Shown here piece after piece: positions 16,582-21,255 of a stretch of DNA of 21,255 nt. The position numbers and the translations under genes are program-made. The stretch comes from Gemmatimonadota bacterium (GTDB lineage: Bacteria; Gemmatimonadota; Gemmatimonadetes; JACCXV01; JAHWKZ01): positions 1-21,255 of the forward strand of contig DAOWHI010000164.1 of assembly GCA_030641505.1 (NCBI GenBank), in the 5' to 3' direction. Under the pieces are notes generated by a model that searched no databases, was not told where the DNA came from, and saw only the letters and a program-made list of their open reading frames with translations. Within the stretch, counting starts at the first letter, position 1. Every line of letters starts with the position of its first letter.

Positions 16582-18188
16582 GCGCAGGCACCGCGATTCC
16601 GGGCCTCGTCTTGGTCAGCCGTTACGACCCCGAGTATGCGATTCGAGCCGAACACACGCTCGCGATGGCTGGATTTGACGTCGAGGTCGTGGATTCGATC
16701 AAGAAGATCCGAGAGCGAGTGTTTAGCGGTAGTCGGGTGACGCTTATCGTGCTTACCGGTGGGATCTCCGAGCGTACTACCCGCGAGTTTCTGCGGCATG
16801 TCGACGACGCCGCTCGGCCGGTCGGTGTGCTCGCGCTCGCGAACGACGCCGAGTTTGAGCGCATGGAGCGGCGTCTTGAGCAGGGTATCGACGAGGTCCT
16901 CAAGAAGCCGTTTGATGGGGACGAGCTGACGCTCGTCGCGCGACGTCTTATGGCCCGCGAGGAGCTGGTTGGAAAGACGCATATCATCGGGCGCTCGGAA
17001 GCGATCAAGCTGGTTCTCGAACGGGTCGCCCAATACGCCCCGGTCCATTCAACGGTGTTGATCGAGGGGGAGAGTGGCACCGGGAAGGAGCTGGTCGCAA
17101 GGGCGATTCACGATCTGTCGTCTCGCGGCGGCAAGCCGTTCATCGCCGTCAACTGCGCCGCATTGACCGAGAGCCTTCTCGAATCTGAGCTGTTCGGGCA
17201 CGAGAAGGGGGCCTTCACGGGTGCCACCAGCCTTCGGAAGGGTCACTTCGAGATAGCCGACCGGGGGACACTCTTGCTGGACGAGGTCGGAGAGATGCGG
17301 CTGTCGACCCAGGTGAAGCTGCTTCGCGTGCTCGAAGAGCGTGAGTTCATGCGGGTCGGTGGATCCACACCCATCCGGGTGGATGTGCGGGTTCTCGCTT
17401 CGACCAACCGCGATCTCGAGTCGGCGGTTGAGGCGGGCGAATTCCGACGCGACCTGTACTATCGACTGAATGTCTTAAACGTGCGAATGCCCCCGCTGCG
17501 TGAGCGACGTGAGGATATCCCGCTTCTCATCCATCATTTCGTACAGGAGTTCTGCAGCCAAAACGACCGCCAGTTCGTGGGCATCACCGACGAAGCGATG
17601 TCAGTCCTCAAGAACTATGACTGGCCCGGCAACGTTCGTGAACTGCGGAACTTGGTTGAGAGCATGCTAGTGCTAACACCAGGATCGAAGATCCGCGCCC
17701 GTGACATTCCGGAGGAGATATACGCTCGGGCGAACCCCGAGCGGTTGCTGCCGATGCCACTGGGCGGAGATGTCATCGACGGGGGCGCGTCCGGGGCACG
17801 GATCGAGGCCCTGTTGGGGTACCTTTATCGCGACCTGAAGGGTGAGCTGGATGCGCTACGGGGCGACTACCGGGAGATTCGTGAGCTCCTGGAAGGAAGC
17901 GATCGCGAGGTGTCGTGGGTCCGAGCAGTCGAGGTCGAAACCGATGGTGACGACATCGAGAACGGAATCCGAGCGGTGCCGATTGCGGAAGTCAGCGCCG
18001 CCGATGAGGCCCCCTCCGGCACCGTGGACCAGCTGCTCACGGTCGGCTCGAGCCTCGACGAAATCGAGCGATTGGCGATCGAACGGACCCTAGCGGCCGT
18101 TGACGGTAACCGCCGCCGAGCGGCCGAGATCCTCGGCATTGGGGAGCGAACTCTGTACCGTAAGCTCAAGAAATACGAGCTCTCGTAG
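16578..18188 (+). CDS. Sigma-54-dependent transcriptional activator with degenerate receiver domain
   Basis: A 536-residue NtrC-type enhancer-binding protein. Residues about 8-128 align with a receiver domain, but the phospho-acceptor aspartate is replaced by Thr60 (LIVLTGG), the N-terminal acidic pair is missing (LVSRYDP), and the switch Thr is Ala; only the lysine in LKKPFD remains. The AAA+ domain follows with HIIGRSEA, Walker A GESGTGKE (164-171), the sigma-54 contact loop GAFTGA (211-216), Walker [11 protein letters not shown] and [12 protein letters not shown] roughly 100-residue linker, with a probable coiled coil around [18 protein letters not shown], precedes a Fis-type helix-turn-helix at the C-terminus ([22 protein letters not shown]). 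It is coupled to the MogA/MoaB gene by ATGA. It presumably responds to something other than phosphorylation. No clear -24/-12 promoter was seen in the window. Confidence 0.95.
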   Translation: MSAGTAIPGLVLVSRYDPEYAIRAEHTLAMAGFDVEVVDSIKKIRERVFSGSRVTLIVLTGGISERTTREFLRHVDDAARPVGVLALANDAEFERMERRLEQGIDEVLKKPFDGDELTLVARRLMAREELVGKTHIIGRSEAIKLVLERVAQYAPVHSTVLIEGESGTGKELVARAIHDLSSRGGKPFIAVNCAALTESLLESELFGHEKGAFTGATSLRKGHFEIADRGTLLLDEVGEMRLSTQVKLLRVLEEREFMRVGGSTPIRVDVRVLASTNRDLESAVEAGEFRRDLYYRLNVLNVRMPPLRERREDIPLLIHHFVQEFCSQNDRQFVGITDEAMSVLKNYDWPGNVRELRNLVESMLVLTPGSKIRARDIPEEIYARANPERLLPMPLGGDVIDGGASGARIEALLGYLYRDLKGELDALRGDYREIRELLEGSDREVSWVRAVEVETDGDDIENGIRAVPIAEVSAADEAPSGTVDQLLTVGSSLDEIERLAIERTLAAVDGNRRRAAEILGIGERTLYRKLKKYELS

Positions 18189-18197
18189 CTCTGGCGA

Positions 18198-18911
18198 TCA
18201 GTACGGCAGGGGGTCGCCGTGACGGTCGAGGAATTGACCGCTCTGATCGATGGAGAGGTCTTGGATCGTAGCGACCATGTCGTTCACCGAAGCCTCGGCC
18301 GTGAGCGGCGCGGCGGATCCGCCCATCCGAGTCTGCACCCACCCCGGATGTATCGCGATCGTCACGACGCCGTACGGCGTTAAGTCATGGGCTAACGTGC
18401 GACAGGCCATGTTGACCCCAGCCTTCGAGATGCGATAGGCGTACGACCCGCCGCTCCGGTTATCGGCGACCGAGCCCATGAGCGAACTCAGATGGACAAT
18501 CCGCGGTGGTTTGCCGCGACCAGCACGAAGCAATGGAAGCAGCGCGCGACTCACCCGCAGCGACCCAAGCGTGTTCGTGTTGAAAACCCGCAGGACGACG
18601 TCGAGGTCGAGTGAACTCAAATCCTCCGTGTGGCCTCGCTCACCGGCGTTGTTCACGACGATCTCGACGCCGTTGACATGACCGTCGATCACTCGTACGG
18701 CGGCTTCCACGGAGGCGTCTTCACTGACGTCGCATTCGACGACGACTAGCTGTTCGTCGGACTGGTTGGCTAGATCGGCGAGACCCTCAGAAGCGCTTGG
18801 ATTGCGAGCCAGGGCGATGACCTGATCGCCAGCGGCGACCCATTGACGGGCGAACTCAAGCCCCAGGCCTCGACCCGCCCCGGTAACCACGACCCGGGCT
18901 GATTGACTCAC
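18198..18911 (-). CDS. Short-chain dehydrogenase/reductase, C-factor (CsgA)-like
   Basis: A 237-residue NAD(P)-binding Rossmann protein. The cofactor motif is VVVTGAGRGLGLEFA, the structural motif is VNNAGERG, and the catalytic serine is in HLSSLMGS (142-143) with Tyr159-x-x-x-Lys163 in YAYRISKAGVNMA. The phrases IHPGWVQTRMGG and DQSGQFLDRHG are typical of the C-factor-like subgroup of SDRs, named after the Myxococcus CsgA signal. Substrate is unknown. The start is a GTG whose GTGA overlaps the upstream lipoprotein stop. The gene is convergent with the sigma-54 activator, only nine bases apart, without a visible terminator. It is the last gene of the clpX-engB-lipoprotein-SDR run. Confidence 0.92.
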   Translation of the reverse strand: MSQSARVVVTGAGRGLGLEFARQWVAAGDQVIALARNPSASEGLADLANQSDEQLVVVECDVSEDASVEAAVRVIDGHVNGVEIVVNNAGERGHTEDLSSLDLDVVLRVFNTNTLGSLRVSRALLPLLRAGRGKPPRIVHLSSLMGSVADNRSGGSYAYRISKAGVNMACRTLAHDLTPYGVVTIAIHPGWVQTRMGGSAAPLTAEASVNDMVATIQDLSIDQSGQFLDRHGDPLPY

Positions 18912-19570
18912 CCCTGTGATTCGACTTCCCGGCGTGCCTTAGCCCTTTGGACTCGTCTCACGAGCGAGAGCCACGCCGCGCCGGACGTCAGGTCGGCGTA
19001 CTGAAACTCGAGGTTGGCGAAGAAGTCGATGCCGGGCTCGAACAGGTAGATCCCGTAGACCGTCTCGTACAGGCCGACCAGCCGGCGATCGAAGTTCGGG
19101 CTTACCGGCAGAACGTGGAGCGGGTAGAAGGTCGATCCCTCACTAAAGATGATCAGCCGGCTGGGATCGAAGGTGATCTCTTTCTCGAAACCGGTGAAGG
19201 CGACCAACAGCGGAGTCATCTCTTCGATATCGTCAGGAAACAAGTCGTGTGCCGCTGGAATCCGTTGCTTGAGATCGGCGAGGTGGGCATGGATGTCTTC
19301 GGCGGCTAGGGCGATCGCATCGTCATCGAGCGTCGTGACGTCAATCTGTAAGCCCTGGCTGGTCTGTAGGCCGACGAGTCGAACGCTCAAGTCCTCCCAG
19401 GAGAGCGTATTCGCGCTACGCGTGCCGCTCACGGAAGGCGGGCCGTCGTCGATTGCCGCCGCATCGGCCGGGGGTTGAGCGTCGTCGGTGGGTGGGATCT
19501 CTTGCTGCGCCGTGGCGCATGAGGCTAGCCCGAGAACAGCGGTCAGAGAGAGATATAGCTCGCGAGACAT
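18908..19570 (-). CDS. Lipoprotein of unknown function
   Basis: I do not recognise a family. The 220-residue product starts with a signal peptide ending in LASC, making Cys18 the lipidated residue. An Ala/Pro/Asp-rich linker (about residues 19-45) follows, then a mixed alpha/beta domain containing LSWEDLSVRLVGLQTS, an acidic helical region (DIHAHLADLKQRI), FTGFEKEITFDPS and YGIYLFEPGIDFF. The end is basic (RRVQRAKARREVES). The frame is open further upstream, but the ATG at 19570 gives the clean lipobox, has GGAGG four bases before it, and shares one base with the engB stop (TGATG). Asp-rich stretches and YLFEPGI suggest a surface or periplasmic binding role at most. No function is proposed. 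Confidence 0.85.
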   Translation of the reverse strand: MSRELYLSLTAVLGLASCATAQQEIPPTDDAQPPADAAAIDDGPPSVSGTRSANTLSWEDLSVRLVGLQTSQGLQIDVTTLDDDAIALAAEDIHAHLADLKQRIPAAHDLFPDDIEEMTPLLVAFTGFEKEITFDPSRLIIFSEGSTFYPLHVLPVSPNFDRRLVGLYETVYGIYLFEPGIDFFANLEFQYADLTSGAAWLSLVRRVQRAKARREVESQG

Positions 19571-20160
19571 CAAGCCTCCGGAGTCAACAATCGAGATACC
19601 GCGTCGAGGACGTCGTCGCGCCCCTCGCCGGTTTGGGCTGAGAACCATACCACTTGGTCGTCACCCAGGCCAAGCTGGCTGCACGCCTCGGCAAGAAGCG
19701 GTCGTCTCTGCCCCCGAGCCACCTTGTCAGCTTTGGTAAGAACCACCAGCGTGGGCACACCACGTCCGGCAAGCCAAGCAATCATCTCGCGGTCCAACGG
19801 GGTCGGTGGCCGCCGACTGTCGATCAGCGAGACGACGCCCGCCAGGTGGGAGTTGTCGCTCAGATAGCTCTCGATCATCGGGCCCCACTGCTGACGAACC
19901 GCGATGGGCACCGCCGCATAGCCGTAACCCGGTAGGTCTACGAAGTAGCAATGATCGACGGCGTAGTAGTTGATCGTCTGAGTCTTACCAGGCCGCCGGC
20001 TCGTGCGGGCCAGGCGGCGCCGCTGGACGAGCACGTTCAACAGCGATGACTTCCCGACGTTCGATCGACCCACGAATGCGACCTCGGGTCGTGGCTCTGG
20101 GGGTCTCGTGTTTGGATCGACGGCCGTCAGCGCCAGCCGCGCGCCGCGAACGTCGATCAG
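19570..20160 (-). CDS. engB: Ribosome biogenesis GTPase EngB/YsxC/YihA, probable CTG start
   Basis: Small GTPase needed for assembly of the large ribosomal subunit. G motifs are all present: GRSNVGKS (G1), RPGKTQ (G2), DLPGYGYA (G3), TKADK (G4) and SAQTGEG (G5). The first GTG in the frame (20073) would begin at the P-loop and delete the PEVAFV strand and the preceding 25-30 residues found in all EngB proteins. Between the clpX stop and that GTG the frame has no ATG, GTG or TTG. Starting at the CTG immediately after the clpX TAG gives 196 residues, a normal length, and GAGG sits five bases before it. An ATC at 20157 is the next candidate. The stop shares a base with the following lipoprotein start. 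Confidence 0.93.
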   Translation of the reverse strand: MIDVRGARLALTAVDPNTRPPEPRPEVAFVGRSNVGKSSLLNVLVQRRRLARTSRRPGKTQTINYYAVDHCYFVDLPGYGYAAVPIAVRQQWGPMIESYLSDNSHLAGVVSLIDSRRPPTPLDREMIAWLAGRGVPTLVVLTKADKVARGQRRPLLAEACSQLGLGDDQVVWFSAQTGEGRDDVLDAVSRLLTPEA

Positions 20161-21255
20161 CTACGCCTCGCGTGCCTGGGAAGCGGAATCGGCGGCACTG
20201 GGTTCGGCGGAGTGGCGCTTGAGCACGTAAATCGGTGGCTTCTTGTCGACGATCGTCTCGCGGGTGACGACGACTTCCTCGATGTCCGAGCGGGACGGGA
20301 TCTCGAACATGATCTCGAGCATCGTTTCTTCGACCACCGCTCGTAAGCCACGAGCGCCGGTCTTGCGCTCCACAGACCGTTCGGCGATCGCCTGGATCGC
20401 CTCCGGTTGGAAGCTCAGTTCGACCTCCTCCATTTCAAACAGCCGTTGGTACTGCTTCAGCAGAGCATTGCGTGGCTTGAGCAGGATCTCCACCAACATC
20501 TCCACATCCAACGGATCGAGCGTCCCGATGACCGGAAGACGACCGACGAGCTCGGGGATCAAGCCGAAGTGAATCAGGTCTTCTGGCTCGACTTGGATCA
20601 TAATGTCACGCGCCTGCTCGATGCTCGTGCCCGTCCGTCTCGAGCGCGAGAAACCGATCACGGTGGCGTCGGTGCGCCGCTGGATGATCTTGTCCAATCC
20701 GTCGAACGCCCCGCCGCACACGAACAAGATGTTGCGGGTGTCGACCTGGATGTACTCCTGCTGCGGGTGTTTGCGTCCGCCCTGTGGTGGCACCGAGGCG
20801 ACCGTTCCCTCGAGGATCTTCAGCAGCGCCTGTTGCACGCCCTCGCCGGAGACATCACGAGTGATCGACGGGTTCTCGCTCTTGCGGGCGATCTTGTCGA
20901 GCTCGTCGATATAGATAATGCCTCGCTCGGCGTCGGCGACGTTGTAGTTGGCAGCTTGTAACAATCGGACGATGATGTTCTCCACGTCCTCACCGACGTA
21001 CCCGGCCTCGGTCAGCGTCGTCGCGTCAGCGATCGTGAACGGCACCTGGAGAAAACGGGCCAGCGTCTGGGCGAGCAGCGTCTTACCGACACCTGTTGGA
21101 CCGATCAGCAGAATGTTCGATTTCTCGATCTCGACTTCATCGTCGGACCGCGAGTTGATCCGCTTGTAGTGGTTGTATACCGCTACGGCGAGGCCTTTCT
21201 TGGCCTCTTCCTGGCCGATCACGTAGTCGTCGAGGAAGGCCTTGATCTCGACCGG
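20161..21255 (-). CDS. clpX: ATP-dependent Clp protease ATPase subunit ClpX, 5'-truncated
   Basis: AAA+ unfoldase partner of ClpP. The frame runs off the window edge: the codons before the GTG at 21222 read [20 protein letters not shown], the usual sequence after the zinc-binding domain, so the real start is outside. Visible motifs are Walker A GPTGVGKT, the pore loop [11 protein letters not shown], Walker [13 protein letters not shown], the RKH loop [15 protein letters not shown], the ClpP-docking IGF in [19 protein letters not shown], and sensor 2 [15 protein letters not shown]. The C-terminal tail is Ala/Ser-rich. clpX lies in the same frame as engB with only a TAG between, and heads the minus-strand run in this window. 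Confidence 0.97.
   Translation of the reverse strand, partial: PVEIKAFLDDYVIGQEEAKKGLAVAVYNHYKRINSRSDDEVEIEKSNILLIGPTGVGKTLLAQTLARFLQVPFTIADATTLTEAGYVGEDVENIIVRLLQAANYNVADAERGIIYIDELDKIARKSENPSITRDVSGEGVQQALLKILEGTVASVPPQGGRKHPQQEYIQVDTRNILFVCGGAFDGLDKIIQRRTDATVIGFSRSRRTGTSIEQARDIMIQVEPEDLIHFGLIPELVGRLPVIGTLDPLDVEMLVEILLKPRNALLKQYQRLFEMEEVELSFQPEAIQAIAERSVERKTGARGLRAVVEETMLEIMFEIPSRSDIEEVVVTRETIVDKKPPIYVLKRHSAEPSAADSASQAREA
20166..20169 (-). promoter_or_regulatory. Ribosome-binding site supporting a CTG start of engB
   Basis: Read on the minus strand, GAGG within the last codons of clpX is followed by five bases, including the clpX TAG, and then CTG. This is near-ideal spacing and supports initiation at a non-canonical codon. 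A second GAGG eight bases before the GTG at 20073 exists but would yield a truncated GTPase fold. Confidence 0.5.

Overview
This is a GC-rich, gene-dense bacterial chromosome segment with no rRNA, tRNA, insertion sequence, prophage or CRISPR visible. The cell is diderm: there is a type IV pilus/type II-like secretin, two lipoproteins and an exported nuclease. The order topA-trmFO-xerC-hslV-hslU is the same as topA-gid-codV-clpQ-clpY of Bacillus. Here it sits in a Gram-negative context next to a PilQ-like secretin and a bacterial-Ig-like lipoprotein. I infer a member of Gemmatimonadota or a related diderm phylum. That assignment rests on remembered gene order and protein style, not on a search.

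Layout. (1) 1-2708, + strand: 3' part of a secretin gene, overlapping an Ig-like-repeat lipoprotein. (2) 2709-2848: 140 bp of non-coding DNA with a terminator-like hairpin and further dyads in front of topA. (3) 2849-10767, + strand: a compact housekeeping run topA, trmFO, xerC, hslV, hslU, gcvT. The genes overlap or abut, and two consecutive junctions use a TTG start inside TTGA. (4) 10789-15982: a membrane-glycan-like locus. It holds a UDP-galactopyranose-mutase-like FAD oxidoreductase fused to a two-helix membrane module, a stand-alone copy of that module, a polysaccharide flippase on the minus strand, a divergent family 2 glycosyltransferase, and a secreted nuclease coupled to it. (5) 16051-18188, + strand: a MogA/MoaB protein, apparently from a leaderless promoter, coupled to a sigma-54 activator whose receiver domain has lost its phospho-acceptor. 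(6) 21255-18198, minus strand: clpX (partial), engB, a lipoprotein of unknown function and a C-factor-like short-chain dehydrogenase, all tightly coupled. engB has no ATG, GTG or TTG where its start must lie and probably uses CTG.

The most interesting points are the duplicated two-helix module (one copy fused to a flavoenzyme, one free) inside a flippase/glycosyltransferase neighbourhood; the non-canonical start of the essential GTPase gene engB; the pseudo-receiver sigma-54 activator joined to a molybdenum-cofactor protein; and the roughly 95-residue extension after the secretin core. No stretch over 300 bp lacks a gene.
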